Below, in pieces: positions 35,070 to 43,702 of a DNA stretch of 64,000 nucleotides (position 1 is the first letter of the stretch; every line of letters starts with the position of its first letter). Source of the stretch: Alistipes sp. CHKCI003 (GTDB lineage: Bacteria > Bacteroidota > Bacteroidia > Bacteroidales > Rikenellaceae); NCBI RefSeq assembly GCF_900021155.1, contig NZ_FCNT01000059.1:62001-126000 (forward strand), given 5' to 3'. The translations under genes were made by a program, and so were the position numbers. The notes beneath the pieces are model-generated. The model was not told the origin of the DNA and searched no databases. It was given only the letters and a program-made list of their open reading frames with translations.

Positions 35070-35369
35070 TCAGGATTCCCGCGGTGTGTCGAGCAGCGCG
35101 ATGCACTTGTCCACCTCCCGCATCAGGCGGTTAACCCGTGTGCGCGCTTTCTCCTTGTCCCGTCTGTCTCCTGCCAGTCCGGCGGCGAGCTGCATGCGTG
35201 CCAGTTCGCTTTCCAGTTCGCGGATTCGCTCCTGCAAAGCTCGGTTTTCGGTCTTCTGGCGGCGGCACTCCGCCGTCAGTTCTCCGCATACTCCCGACAG
35301 GCGCCGATGGTCGTCGATGAGCTGCCGGATCCGTATTCCGAGATTGGTTATCACGCTTTTGTCCGCCAT
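35070..35369 (-). CDS. Small coiled-coil protein upstream of zapA
   Basis: This 99-residue protein is a predicted coiled coil (residues 15-60, heptads rich in Leu, Arg and Glu: LTAECRRQKTENRALQERIRELESELARMQ). It has no signal peptide. Short coiled-coil genes commonly precede zapA in Bacteroidota and may have a ZapB-like role in division, but I cannot confirm homology. A strong promoter (35401-35432) lies upstream, so it probably leads the unit with zapA. Confidence 0.7.
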   Translation of the reverse strand: MADKSVITNLGIRIRQLIDDHRRLSGVCGELTAECRRQKTENRALQERIRELESELARMQLAAGLAGDRRDKEKARTRVNRLMREVDKCIALLDTPRES

Positions 35370-35400
35370 ATTCTTTCGGAGCAGGTAGTCTTTTGCCTTT

Positions 35401-35432
35401 CAAAGGTAGGAAAAAGAACGCATATTCGCAAA
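35401..35432 (-). promoter_or_regulatory. Promoter for the coiled-coil/zapA unit
   Basis: On the minus strand, TTTG (35432-35429), a 20-base spacer, and TACCTTTG (35408-35401): a very good consensus match, 32 bases upstream of the gene's start. Confidence 0.75.
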
Positions 35433-35811
35433 TTTTTTTCGGAACCGGCTTCCTCCCCTCCCTCGTCTTTTCGGGACGGCGTGTCGTTCCGTCTCGGTGC
35501 GAACGAAGTTTCCGCCGCCCGCCTGTCGATCGGACGGAAGCGTTCCGGCCGGTTCCGGTCCGCTTCGATCGTGCCTCCCCGTTCGGTCCGCCTCAGGTGC
35601 ATCCGGTTCCCGTCTCCGGCCGTTTGTCTTCGCTCCTCGTCCGCTTCGGCATCCGCTGGCTTCCGTCTTCGGGCGCGTGGCTGCCGTGCGTCCCCGGCTC
35701 CGTCCGCGTCCGCTCTCCGCGTGCTTCGAACTTCGTTTCCGGAGGCCGAGCCGGTGCCGGGTACGACCGCATGAACGGCCGATTCTTTCCGGCGGAGCGA
35801 GGCTTCGCAAT
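35433..35811. other. Intergenic stretch after rimO, no gene seen
   Basis: About 380 GC-rich bases between the rimO stop and the zapA-unit promoter. Both strands have open Ser/Arg/Pro-rich frames, but none resembles a protein family. No repeat or RNA structure stands out. Confidence 0.5.
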
Positions 35812-37116
35812 CTATTTCCGTGCGGCGGCGACCTCTCCGTAGAGGTCGTAGTCCGAGGCTGAGACGATGCGCACGTCGTAGAAATGTCCGCGCAGCAGAC
35901 GTTTGCCCGCTGCCGGGATCAGGATCTCCTGATCCACTTCGGGCGAGTCGTACTGCGTGCGGCCGACGTAGTGGTCGCCCTGCCGCGAGTCGATCACCAC
36001 GCGCTGCACGCTTCCCACGCGGCGAAGGTTTCCGGCGAGCGCGATGCCGTTTTGCAGGGCCATGATGCGTTCCACGCGCTCCTGTTTCACGGCTTCGGGC
36101 ACGTCGTCCTTGAGCCGCTCGGCAGAATAGGTACCCTCCTCCTCGGAGTAGGCGAAAACACCGAGCCGTTCGAAGCGCACGTCGCGCACGAACTGCTCCA
36201 GCTCGGCGAAATCGTCCTCCGTTTCGCCCGGATAGCCTGCCAGCAGGGTCGTCCGCAGTGCGAGGTCGGGGATCGCCGTGCGGAGTTTGCGGATCAGCTC
36301 GTAGGCTTCGGCCTTGGTGTGGCGGCGGTGCATCGCCGCGAGCTGGGCGTCGGAGATGTGCTGGAACGGAATGTCGAGGTATTTGCAGATCTTCGGCTCG
36401 CGGGCCATCACGTCGATCACCTCTTCGGGGAAGCCCGTGGGATAGGCGTAGTGGAGGCGGATCCATTCGATGCCGTCGATCCGGCAGAGGCGCGTGAGCA
36501 GTTCGGCGAGGCGGCGGCGGCCGTAGAGGTCGAGACCGTAGTAGGTCGTGTCCTGTGCGATGACGATCAATTCGCGCACGCCGCGCGAGGCCAGTTTCCC
36601 GGCCTCCTCGACGAGTGTTTCCATCGGTACGGAGACATGCGGACCGCGGATGAGCGGGATGGCGCAGTAGCCGCACCGCCAGTTGCAGCCCTCCGAGATC
36701 TTGAGATAGGCATAGTGCTTGGGCGTGGTGAGCCGGCGCTCGGTCTCCAGCTCCGTGCGGTGCTCGGCACCCAGCGCACGGGCGATGCCCGCCCAGTCCC
36801 GCACGCCGAAAAATTCGTCCACCTCCGGGAGTTCCGCTCTGAGCTCGTCGGCATAGCGCTCCGAGAGGCAGCCGATGACGAACAGACGTTCGATCTTCCC
36901 GGCCTGCTTGGCGGCCGCTGCGCGCAGGATCATGTCGACGGACTCCTGCTTGGCGTCGCCGATGAATCCGCAGGTGTTGATTACGACCACCTTGGCGTCC
37001 GTGCGGTCGCTGTCGGCCGCGATCCGGTAGCCCGAGGCGGCGAGCTGCGCCATCAGGTGCTCGCTGTCCACGGTGTTCTTCGAGCAGCCGAGGGTGATGA
37101 CGTTGATTTTCTTCAT
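35812..37116 (-). CDS. rimO: Ribosomal protein S12 methylthiotransferase RimO
   Basis: RimO is a radical-SAM enzyme that methylthiolates an aspartate of ribosomal protein S12. The 434-residue protein has the UPF0004 domain with LGCSKNTVDSEHLM and VINTCGFIGDAK, the radical-SAM motif EGCNWRCGYCAIP (C-x3-C-x2-C), and a C-terminal TRAM region. It starts 12 bases after ftsY ends on the same strand, the usual Bacteroidota pairing, and is probably co-transcribed with it. Confidence 0.96.
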   Translation of the reverse strand: MKKINVITLGCSKNTVDSEHLMAQLAASGYRIAADSDRTDAKVVVINTCGFIGDAKQESVDMILRAAAAKQAGKIERLFVIGCLSERYADELRAELPEVDEFFGVRDWAGIARALGAEHRTELETERRLTTPKHYAYLKISEGCNWRCGYCAIPLIRGPHVSVPMETLVEEAGKLASRGVRELIVIAQDTTYYGLDLYGRRRLAELLTRLCRIDGIEWIRLHYAYPTGFPEEVIDVMAREPKICKYLDIPFQHISDAQLAAMHRRHTKAEAYELIRKLRTAIPDLALRTTLLAGYPGETEDDFAELEQFVRDVRFERLGVFAYSEEEGTYSAERLKDDVPEAVKQERVERIMALQNGIALAGNLRRVGSVQRVVIDSRQGDHYVGRTQYDSPEVDQEILIPAAGKRLLRGHFYDVRIVSASDYDLYGEVAAARK

Positions 37117-37128
37117 GGGAGCCGAACG

Positions 37129-38157
37129 CTATTTGCCGGTTTCGCCGAAGAGCGCGTCGACGAATTCGCGGCGGTCGAACATGCGGAGCTGGTCGATGCC
37201 CTCGCCGATGCCGATGTAGCGCACCGGGATGCGGAACCGGTCGCTGATGCCGATCACCACGCCGCCCTTGGCCGTGCCGTCGAGCTTGGTGATCGCCAGC
37301 GAAGTTACCTGCGTGGCCTGCGTGAATTGCCGGGCCTGTTCGAAGGCGTTCTGTCCGGTCGATCCGTCCAGCACGAGCATCACCTCGTGCGGAGCGCCGG
37401 GGATCACCTTAGCCATCACGTTGCGGATCTTCGTCAGCTCGTTCATCAGGCCGATCTTGTTGTGCAGGCGTCCCGCCGTGTCGATCAGCACGACGTCGGC
37501 GCCGTTGGCCTTGGCCGACTTGAGCGTGTCGAAAGCCACCGACGCGGGGTCCGACCCCATCTCCTGCCGGATCATCGTCGCGCCGGCCCGTTCGGCCCAG
37601 ACGCCGAGCTGGTCGATCGCCGCAGCGCGGAACGTGTCGGCCGCACCGATCCAAACCTTGCGGCCCGCACGGGTGAGCTTCGCCGCGAGCTTGCCGATGG
37701 TGGTGGTCTTGCCTGCGCCGTTCACGCCCACGACCATCACCACGTAGGGTTCGCCCTCCCGGACATCGAGCCCGAAATTCTCCGCCGAGCCGTGCGCCTC
37801 TTCCAGCAGGCGGGCGATCTCGTCGCGCAGGATGGAGTGCAGTTCGGCCGTATTCATGTATTTGTCCCGTGCTGCGCGGGCTTCGATGCGTTCGATGATC
37901 TTCACGGTGGTCTCCACGCCCACGTCGGACGTGATGAGCACCTCTTCGAGGTCGTCGAGCACCGAGGCGTCGACCGTCGAGCGGCCCGCCACGGCCCGTG
38001 CTAGTTTCGAGAAGAGGCCCGATTTGGTCTTCTCCAGCCCGGCGTTCAGCTCTTCCTGCCGACGTGCGGGCGCTTCGGAGGAGCGTGCCTCCGTCTGTGC
38101 GGCCTCCTGCGGGGCGGCCGTATCCTGTTTTTTCTTGAAAAGATCGAAAAATCCCAT
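37129..38157 (-). CDS. ftsY: Signal recognition particle receptor FtsY
   Basis: FtsY is the SRP receptor GTPase that delivers ribosome-nascent-chain complexes to the membrane. The start is chosen at MGFFDLFKKK (38157) because this amphipathic start is typical; the frame is open further upstream. At 342 residues it has an acidic-light N-terminal segment, then the NG domain with GVNGAGKTTTIGKLA (G1), DTAGRLHNK (G3) and TKLDGTAKGG (G4). A good promoter lies 94 bases upstream. Gene order with rimO is conserved. Confidence 0.96.
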   Translation of the reverse strand: MGFFDLFKKKQDTAAPQEAAQTEARSSEAPARRQEELNAGLEKTKSGLFSKLARAVAGRSTVDASVLDDLEEVLITSDVGVETTVKIIERIEARAARDKYMNTAELHSILRDEIARLLEEAHGSAENFGLDVREGEPYVVMVVGVNGAGKTTTIGKLAAKLTRAGRKVWIGAADTFRAAAIDQLGVWAERAGATMIRQEMGSDPASVAFDTLKSAKANGADVVLIDTAGRLHNKIGLMNELTKIRNVMAKVIPGAPHEVMLVLDGSTGQNAFEQARQFTQATQVTSLAITKLDGTAKGGVVIGISDRFRIPVRYIGIGEGIDQLRMFDRREFVDALFGETGK

Positions 38158-38251
38158 ACTTTCGTAGTAATTGCCACATGTCGCAATAAGGCGGGCGGCG
38201 AATCGCACTCGTGCGGGCGGATCCGGACTGCCGGCCTCTCTTAAAACAGGT

Positions 38252-38283
38252 CAAAGATAGTGCAAACGGCTCGCAAAAACAAA
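38252..38283 (-). promoter_or_regulatory. Promoter for ftsY-rimO
   Basis: On the minus strand, TTTG (38283-38280), a 20-base spacer, and TATCTTTG (38259-38252). The start codon of ftsY is about 95 bases downstream. Confidence 0.65.
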
Positions 38284-38459
38284 TTTCCGTTCCGTTTGCC
38301 GTTTCCGTACCCGACGGTGCGGAAACGGAATCGCGGATCTGCTCTGCGAACGTTTGCCGCCGCCGGCCGCAAAGGCCGGGACCGGAGCGGGCTGCGCCCG
38401 GCTGTCGGCTGGTATCGCCGGCCCTTCACTTCTTTCTTTGTGCCGGACCGGACGTGTCG

Positions 38460-38490
38460 TTGCGGATAAGCGTTAAATCCGCTATCTTTG
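38460..38490 (+). promoter_or_regulatory. Promoter for the exported DUF1566-like gene
   Basis: TTG (38460-38462), a 20-base spacer, and TATCTTTG (38483-38490) lie 20 bases upstream of the ATG at 38511. Confidence 0.7.
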
Positions 38491-38510
38491 TCCGAAACTC
38501 ATTGGAACGA

Positions 38511-39437
38511 ATGAAAAAGATTCTATCGCTTCTTTTCGTGCTGACCTGCATTGCGGGAGGCGTTTTCGCACAGGACCGGATCGTCCGCACGGACGGGACG
38601 CGGATCGAGGCCGAGGTGTTGGAGATTTCGCCCGAGACGGTGCGCTACAAACGGTACTCCAACCCCAACGGTCCGACCTATGTGCTGCCTGTTTCGGAGG
38701 TGCGACGGATCGTCTATCCCAACGGGGAGACGGACCTGTTCGGCGAAACGTCTGCCGGTCGGTCTTCCGCCGGATTCACGGGTGCGCCTGTCGAATCCGC
38801 TGCGGCTCCGTCGGCGAATCTGGCCGGGACGGCGCAATCCGACGAACCGGCGCAGACGGAGCCGCACACGTCCGAGATGCGTGTGCTGCGCACCTATGCC
38901 GTCGGCGATTGGTACGAATGCGGCAGAGTGCGGGGCGTGGTGTGCTCGCTTACGGAGGACAAATTGCACGGGCTGATTTTGTCGGTCGACGAAATTTATC
39001 TGCCGTGGAGTACGCTCCGCAGATCCGGTCTGCGGGCCGCGGGCGCGGACGACACGTCGGACGGAGAGGTCAACATGCGGGCGGTGGAGCGCCATATCGA
39101 GGAGAACGGACTGACGTGGGCGGATTTTCCCGCATTCGAGTGGTGCCGCGCCCGAGGCGAAGGGTGGTATCTGCCGGCCATCGACGAGCTGTTGCAGATC
39201 TGTGCGAATTACAACGGCGGTCTGCGGATCGCCAGCGACCGTGAGACGCGCCGCCGTTTCAATGCTGCGCTCCGCGAGAACGGCGGCGAGCGGATGGACC
39301 GACTGGTGTTCTACTACTCTTCGACCGAGCGGGATGCGAGGTCGGCGCTCTGCACCCACACGTCGCCGGAGCCACCCTATGTGCGGGCTATTCCGAAAAG
39401 CGACCGGTTTCTGGTGCGTGCGGTTCATAAATTCTGA
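38511..39437 (+). CDS. Exported protein with DUF1566-like C-terminal domain
   Basis: The 308-residue protein begins with a Sec signal peptide (MKKILSLLFVLTCIAGGVFAQ) and then RIVRTDGTRIEAEVLEISPETVRYKRYSNP, a beta-strand-rich motif common at the start of Bacteroidota secreted proteins. After a low-complexity Ala/Ser/Glu linker (about 80-125), the C-terminal half (GEGWYLPAIDELLQICANYN, YYSSTERD, VRAVHKF) resembles the DUF1566/Lcl domain. Function is unknown. It has its own promoter and terminator and sits on the opposite strand between DUF4295 and ftsY, interrupting a gene order that is usually continuous. Confidence 0.8.
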   Translation: MKKILSLLFVLTCIAGGVFAQDRIVRTDGTRIEAEVLEISPETVRYKRYSNPNGPTYVLPVSEVRRIVYPNGETDLFGETSAGRSSAGFTGAPVESAAAPSANLAGTAQSDEPAQTEPHTSEMRVLRTYAVGDWYECGRVRGVVCSLTEDKLHGLILSVDEIYLPWSTLRRSGLRAAGADDTSDGEVNMRAVERHIEENGLTWADFPAFEWCRARGEGWYLPAIDELLQICANYNGGLRIASDRETRRRFNAALRENGGERMDRLVFYYSSTERDARSALCTHTSPEPPYVRAIPKSDRFLVRAVHKF

Positions 39438-39510
39438 GCGGATTCGGTGCAGTCGTGCTTCCGGAAAACCGCGGTGGCGGCCGTGGGCCGGCGCTCCCGC
39501 AGGTGGCGGA

Positions 39511-39547
39511 AATACAAAGGGCATCCCGAAAGGATGCCCTTTGTATT
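39511..39547. terminator. Bidirectional terminator between convergent genes
   Basis: AATACAAAGGGCATCC (39511-39526) pairs perfectly over 16 bp with 39532-39547 around the loop CGAAA; TTTT lies after it on the plus strand. It separates the exported protein gene from the DUF4295-L33-L28 genes. Confidence 0.85.
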
Positions 39548-39648
39548 TTAAGATCGCTCTTAAAAATACTTGAATTTCTTTCGTCCATTTCCCGCCTCGG
39601 CATAGCCCGAACGAGTTCGGCTCTGCGGTCGGCCTAACGAAATGGTTC

Positions 39649-39807
39649 TTATTTCTTGCCGTCGAAGAAATCTTTGACCTGATCGTTGGGAATGATACCC
39701 TCCTTGAATACATAGGCGCCCGTCTTCTCCGACTTGACCATTTTGATGCACTTGGTGAACTGTTTGCCGGTGCCGGTTTTGAGCGTTGCAACTACTTTCT
39801 TTGCCAT
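39649..39807 (-). CDS. DUF4295 small protein
   Basis: The 52-residue product begins MAKKVVATLKTGTGKQFTKC and ends KDFFDGKK. This small basic protein is conserved in Bacteroidota immediately downstream of rpmG and rpmB and is thought to be ribosome-associated, but its role is not established. It is 13 bases from rpmG on the same strand. Being short, it is easily missed in gene calling. Confidence 0.9.
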   Translation of the reverse strand: MAKKVVATLKTGTGKQFTKCIKMVKSEKTGAYVFKEGIIPNDQVKDFFDGKK

Positions 39808-39820
39808 ATAGCCTTACTTG

Positions 39821-40003
39821 TTATTTGATTTCACGGTGTACGGTTACCCTCTTGAGGAACGGATTGTACTTCCTGCGTTCCAGACGGTCGGGCGTGTTTT
39901 TCTTGTTCTTGGTGGTGATGTAACGGGACATTCCCGCAACACCGCTCTCTTTCTGTTCGGTGCATTCGAGGATCACCTGAACGCGGTTGCCTTTCTTTGC
40001 CAT
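39821..40003 (-). CDS. rpmG: 50S ribosomal protein L33
   Basis: The 60-residue protein begins [18 protein letters not shown] and contains [23 protein letters not shown], the L33 signature. It lacks the zinc-binding Cys pairs of the C+ form: a single Cys (ECTEQ) is present and the second pair is absent, so it is a C-minus type. It lies between rpmB and DUF4295 in the standard order. Confidence 0.97.
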   Translation of the reverse strand: MAKKGNRVQVILECTEQKESGVAGMSRYITTKNKKNTPDRLERRKYNPFLKRVTVHREIK

Positions 40004-40017
40004 TTGCTACGTCGATT

Positions 40018-40251
40018 TTAATAGACCTTCTTGGGAGCCGCCGCTTCGCGCAGAGCTGCCGCGAGACCTTTTTTGTTGATAGTTTTCATGCCGGCGGCCG
40101 TTACCTTGAGGGTGATCCAGCGGCCTTCCTGCTCGGACCAGAAGCGTTTGGTTTTCAAATTCGGAGCGAATTTGCGCTTGGTCTTGTGGTGCGAGTGGGA
40201 GACGTTGTTGCCCACCACTGCCACCTTACCTGTGATTTCGCAGACTTTCAT
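40018..40251 (-). CDS. rpmB: 50S ribosomal protein L28
   Basis: The 77-residue protein begins MKVCEITGKVAVVGNNVSHSHHKTKRKFAPNL, the L28 signature, with KRFWSEQEGRWITLKVTAAGMKTI. It is the first gene of the L28-L33-DUF4295 unit, 14 bases before rpmG. A leader hairpin CCCCT-CTG-AGGGG (about 40272-40284) sits just after the promoter, which could matter for autoregulation but is unproven. Confidence 0.97.
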   Translation of the reverse strand: MKVCEITGKVAVVGNNVSHSHHKTKRKFAPNLKTKRFWSEQEGRWITLKVTAAGMKTINKKGLAAALREAAAPKKVY

Positions 40252-40287
40252 TGTGTTTTAGATTTAATTAGCCCCTCTGAGGGGATG

Positions 40288-40318
40288 CAAATATACAACC
40301 TTTTCGGCAAATAGCAAA
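40288..40318 (-). promoter_or_regulatory. Promoter for rpmB-rpmG-DUF4295
   Basis: On the minus strand, TTTG (40318-40315), a 19-base spacer, and TATATTTG (40295-40288): a near-perfect Bacteroidota promoter about 37 bases before rpmB. Confidence 0.8.
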
Positions 40319-40319
40319 A

Positions 40320-40341
40320 CCCTCCGCGAAAAAGCGGAGGG
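40320..40341 (-). terminator. Terminator-like hairpin upstream of rpmB
   Basis: CCCTCCGC (40320-40327) pairs with GCGGAGGG (40334-40341) around GAAAAA. On the minus strand it is followed by TTTTG, so it would stop leftward transcription from the cinA side before the rpmB promoter. Confidence 0.7.
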
Positions 40342-40990
40342 CGTGCGGTTTTCGGTGCGGCCGTGCGGGACCGTACGGGTGGGTAGGGCGGTCGGGGCCG
40401 GACTGCCGGCCGCCGGAGGCCGGAGTGTCCGCCGGAGGATGCGGATGGATCGCGGTCGTCGAAATCGCAAGGGCCGGGGCCGTTTGTTGCATGATAAGAG
40501 GCCGGGGAGCCGAACTTATCGCTCTGTGGAAACGAGCGTGTGCCTGCGGCGGCATCGCGGATTCCGGAGGGAATCGCTTGTTCCGCGACGTCTCAGCCGA
40601 GGGGCGGAAACAGGTGTCTGGAGCCGGGATTGCGGAGCGGCGGATGCCGCCGATTTCCACGACGTCGTCTTCGCTCCGGACGGCGCGGCTTCACTCTTCG
40701 ATGCGGTGTGCGCGCCGGAGAGGGACGGTCTCCCCCCCCCGGAGATTCTGGGGAGGGCGGCTTCGGAACAGGCTGCGAATGCGCCGGCGGCCGACCGACA
40801 CGTGCCGGGGAGTGCGATGGTGGATGTTTTTCGTGCGAACGAATGATTCGGGCGATTGTGGATACGAATGCACTCGGTTGTCTTTTCCGGCCGTTCCGAC
40901 CGGCTTCTGCCGGGCGGAGCTTTGCGGAGTTGAGGAGTGCGGTCCGCAGAGAGCTTCCGGTGGGGACGGCCTGAACGGGGGCTGTAAGGG
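40342..40990. other. Long intergenic stretch after cinA, no gene seen
   Basis: About 650 GC-rich bases between the cinA stop and the hairpin at 40320. A 9-C run lies at 40732-40740. Open frames on both strands give Arg/Gly/Ala-rich sequences with no known domain. I see no RNA gene or mobile element. Confidence 0.5.
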
Positions 40991-42247
40991 TTATTCCGAG
41001 GCTGCTGCTGTGCCGTTGAGTTCGTCGCGCAGCAGCCCGAGGGCGAAGGCGCCGGCGCGGTCGATGATCTGACCTCGGTCGGTGCCGCATTGCTTGAGGA
41101 GTGCGACCGTGCGCTCGGGAGTCGCTACGGCTATCCAGACGGTCCCGACGGGTTTTTCGGGCGTGCCGCCCGCGGGGCCTGCGATGCCGGTCGTGGCGAC
41201 GGCGTAGTCCGCGCCCGAAATGCGGCGCACGCCCTCGGCCATCTGCCGGGCCACGGTTTCGCTGACGGCGCCGCAGCGGGCGAGCGCGTCGGCTCCGACG
41301 CCGAGCAGGGTGCGTTTGGCGTCGTTGCTGTAAGCCACCACGCCGCAGCGGAAGTAGGCCGAGGCACCGGCGAGAGCCGTGAATTTGGCGGCGACGGTGC
41401 CGCCCGTGCAGCTCTCGGCCGTGGCGAGCGTCTGTCCGCGCCCGGTCAGCAGGCCGTGGATCAACTCCTGCACCGAGGCGCGTTCGAAGCCGATGAAGTG
41501 GTGGGGGATGATGCGCCGCAGCTCTTCGAAACGGCGGTCGATCTCCTGCGCGACGCTCGCGCCGTCGACCTCGTAGGCCGAGAGCCGCAGCCTGACGGTG
41601 CCCGGACTGGGCAGATAGGCCAGTTTGAGGTAGGACGGCAGAGCGTTCTCCCATGCCGCGATCCGTTCGGCGAGCATCGACTCGGCCAGTCCGGCCGTGA
41701 TCATCGTGCGGTGGACGATCTGCCGCAGTGCGAAGTGCGCTTTGAGACGCGGCATCACTTCGTCCTCCATGAGGTGTTCCATCTCGAAGGGGACGCCCGG
41801 GAGCGATACGAGCACCCGTCCGCCGCGTTCGAACCACATGCCCGGAGCGGTGCCGTGGGCGTTGAAGAGCACCGTGCAGCACTCCGGCACGAGAGCCTGC
41901 CCCCGATTGAGCTCGTTGTAGGCGATGCCCCGCTGTGCGAGCATCCGCCGGACGTGTTCGTCCACGGCTTCGTCGCGCACCAGCCGCGAGCCGAAAAGGT
42001 CGGCGAGGGTCTTCTTGGTGATGTCGTCCTTCGTGGGGCCGAGGCCGCCCGTGAGAACGACGATTTCGGAGGCGGCGAGGAGCCGTTCGACTGCGGAGAC
42101 GATCTGCGTGCGCTCGTCTCCGATCGAACATTTTTCGAGTACCGCGATGCCGGCCGCATTGAGGCGGCGGGCGATGGAGACCGAGTTGGTGTCGGTGATC
42201 TGTCCGATGAGGATTTCGTCGCCGATGGTGAGAATGGACGCTTTCAT
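40991..42247 (-). CDS. cinA: CinA-like nicotinamide-nucleotide amidase
   Basis: This 418-residue protein has the N-terminal MoCF/COG1058 domain (MKASILTIGDEILIGQITDTNS, VVLTGGLGPTKDDITKKTL) and the C-terminal nicotinamide mononucleotide deamidase domain (TLATAESCTGGTVAAKFTALAGAS, YSNDAKRTLLGV, TTGIAGPAGGTPEKPVGTVWIA). The C-terminal part recycles NMN to nicotinate mononucleotide; the N-terminal part has been linked to ADP-ribose hydrolysis. The start is taken at MKASILT (42247), four bases after the pyrD stop. The two genes are probably co-transcribed. Confidence 0.94.
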   Translation of the reverse strand: MKASILTIGDEILIGQITDTNSVSIARRLNAAGIAVLEKCSIGDERTQIVSAVERLLAASEIVVLTGGLGPTKDDITKKTLADLFGSRLVRDEAVDEHVRRMLAQRGIAYNELNRGQALVPECCTVLFNAHGTAPGMWFERGGRVLVSLPGVPFEMEHLMEDEVMPRLKAHFALRQIVHRTMITAGLAESMLAERIAAWENALPSYLKLAYLPSPGTVRLRLSAYEVDGASVAQEIDRRFEELRRIIPHHFIGFERASVQELIHGLLTGRGQTLATAESCTGGTVAAKFTALAGASAYFRCGVVAYSNDAKRTLLGVGADALARCGAVSETVARQMAEGVRRISGADYAVATTGIAGPAGGTPEKPVGTVWIAVATPERTVALLKQCGTDRGQIIDRAGAFALGLLRDELNGTAAASE

Positions 42248-42251
42248 TTCG

Positions 42252-43673
42252 TTAGGCCTGTTTTTCGGTCTGCCGTGCATCCGGCGAAGAGGGGTGCGCC
42301 GGTCCTTGTCCGGGTTGGTCGGCAGAGGTGTCGGGTCCGGATTGTACCGGCTTTTGGGCAGGGCGCTCGTCGGGGCCGATCCGCCCGGACTGCGCCCGTT
42401 TTCGTTCGGATTGTCCGGCTGAGGGAACCTGTCCGTGCCGTGCCGGTTTTGGTGCGGGTCGTTCCGTCTTCCGTATCTTCGAAACGTGCTTTGCGGAGTA
42501 TCCCGACGTCGATTCCGGTTCGGGGGGAGCGGATGCGGCGGGCTCCTGCGAGGGGGCGGCTTTCCGCTCCACGGCGGATTCCGGCAGTTTTCGCTCTGCC
42601 GGAGGTTTCGGCGCCGCCTCTGCGGCAGACGCGGCGCCGGGGCGGTTTGCGATGAGCGACCGGCAGATCTTTTTCAGCAGTGCGGGACCTTCGTAGACGT
42701 AGCCCGTGTAGAGCTGCACGAGCGATGCGCCCGCGTCGAGCATGGCTCGTACGTCGTCGGCGGACATCAGGCCGCCCGAGCCGATGATCGGGTAGTTGTT
42801 GCCCGAACGTTGGCGGATGCGGCGCACGACCTCGACGGCGCGGCGGTTGAGCGGTGCGCCCGAGAGGCGTCCGTTGCCGATGCGTTCGACCGCGGCGCGG
42901 CTCGTTCGCAGTCCTTGGCGCAGGTGGGTGCCGTTGGTGGCTACGATGCCGTCGAGAGGCGATTCGAGCATCAGGTCGGTGATGCGGTCGATCTCGGGGT
43001 CGGTCAGATCGGGCGAGATTTTCAGCAGGATGGGGCGGTACTGATTCTGCCCCCGGCGGAAATCGAACAGCGGATCGAGGATGCGCAGAATGTGTTCGGG
43101 CGTATGGGACGAATGCTCGCAGCCTCCGTTGTCGCAGCTGATGTTCACGGTGAAGTAGTCGGCGTACTGGTAGAGGTTGCGGAACAGACGCAGGTAGTCC
43201 GCCGCTCCGTTATCGGGCGGCGTGGCGGTGTTCTTGCCGATGTTGCATCCGACGATCACGCCCTCGTGGGGCCGCCGGAGCTGGCGGATCATGTGCTCCA
43301 GACCGCGGTTCGAGAGACCGATGCGGTTGACGATCGCCCGGTCCTTCGGAAGGCGGAAGACGCGGGGGCGGGGATTGCCCTGCTGGGGGCGGGGCGTAAC
43401 GGTCCCCACCTCGACGAAGCCGAATCCCATGGCCGCCAGTTCGCGGAACGCCTCCGCGTCGCGGTCGAAACCGGCGGCGAGCCCGACGGGATTGCTGAAT
43501 TTGATGCCGAAGACCTCGCGTTCGAGCGCCGGATGGCGCACGGCCCAGCATTTGCCGAGCAGCCAGCGGCCCCCGGGGATCAGTCCGGCCAGCCGCAGCA
43601 GCCCGAGAACCGCGCGGTGCGCCCGCTCGATGCTGAGCGAGAAGAGAATCGGTTTGATGATCCGGTGATACAT
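42252..43673 (-). CDS. pyrD: Dihydroorotate dehydrogenase (class 2 type) with long C-terminal tail
   Basis: PyrD oxidises dihydroorotate to orotate in pyrimidine synthesis, passing electrons to quinone in class 2. Residues 1-342 look like a complete enzyme: membrane-associating start, GLAAGFDRDAEAF, GTVTPRPQQGN, GCNIGKNTAT, and IIGSGGLMSADDV. The active-site loop reads VNISCDNGGCEH, with Cys180 where other enzymes have Ser or Cys and Asp where Pro is usual. About 130 more residues follow, rich in Pro, Ala, Ser, Glu, Lys and Arg (PKPPAERKLPES and similar), probably disordered. Typical enzymes end near 320-345. The tail ends just before cinA. Confidence 0.9.
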   Translation of the reverse strand: MYHRIIKPILFSLSIERAHRAVLGLLRLAGLIPGGRWLLGKCWAVRHPALEREVFGIKFSNPVGLAAGFDRDAEAFRELAAMGFGFVEVGTVTPRPQQGNPRPRVFRLPKDRAIVNRIGLSNRGLEHMIRQLRRPHEGVIVGCNIGKNTATPPDNGAADYLRLFRNLYQYADYFTVNISCDNGGCEHSSHTPEHILRILDPLFDFRRGQNQYRPILLKISPDLTDPEIDRITDLMLESPLDGIVATNGTHLRQGLRTSRAAVERIGNGRLSGAPLNRRAVEVVRRIRQRSGNNYPIIGSGGLMSADDVRAMLDAGASLVQLYTGYVYEGPALLKKICRSLIANRPGAASAAEAAPKPPAERKLPESAVERKAAPSQEPAASAPPEPESTSGYSAKHVSKIRKTERPAPKPARHGQVPSAGQSERKRAQSGRIGPDERPAQKPVQSGPDTSADQPGQGPAHPSSPDARQTEKQA

Positions 43674-43702
43674 TTCTTCTTACAAAGTTACGCAAAAATC
43701 CG

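Noticed and set aside
35884-38004. 706-codon plus-strand frame across rimO and ftsY
   Set aside because: Antisense shadow of two certain genes; no domain and no promoter.
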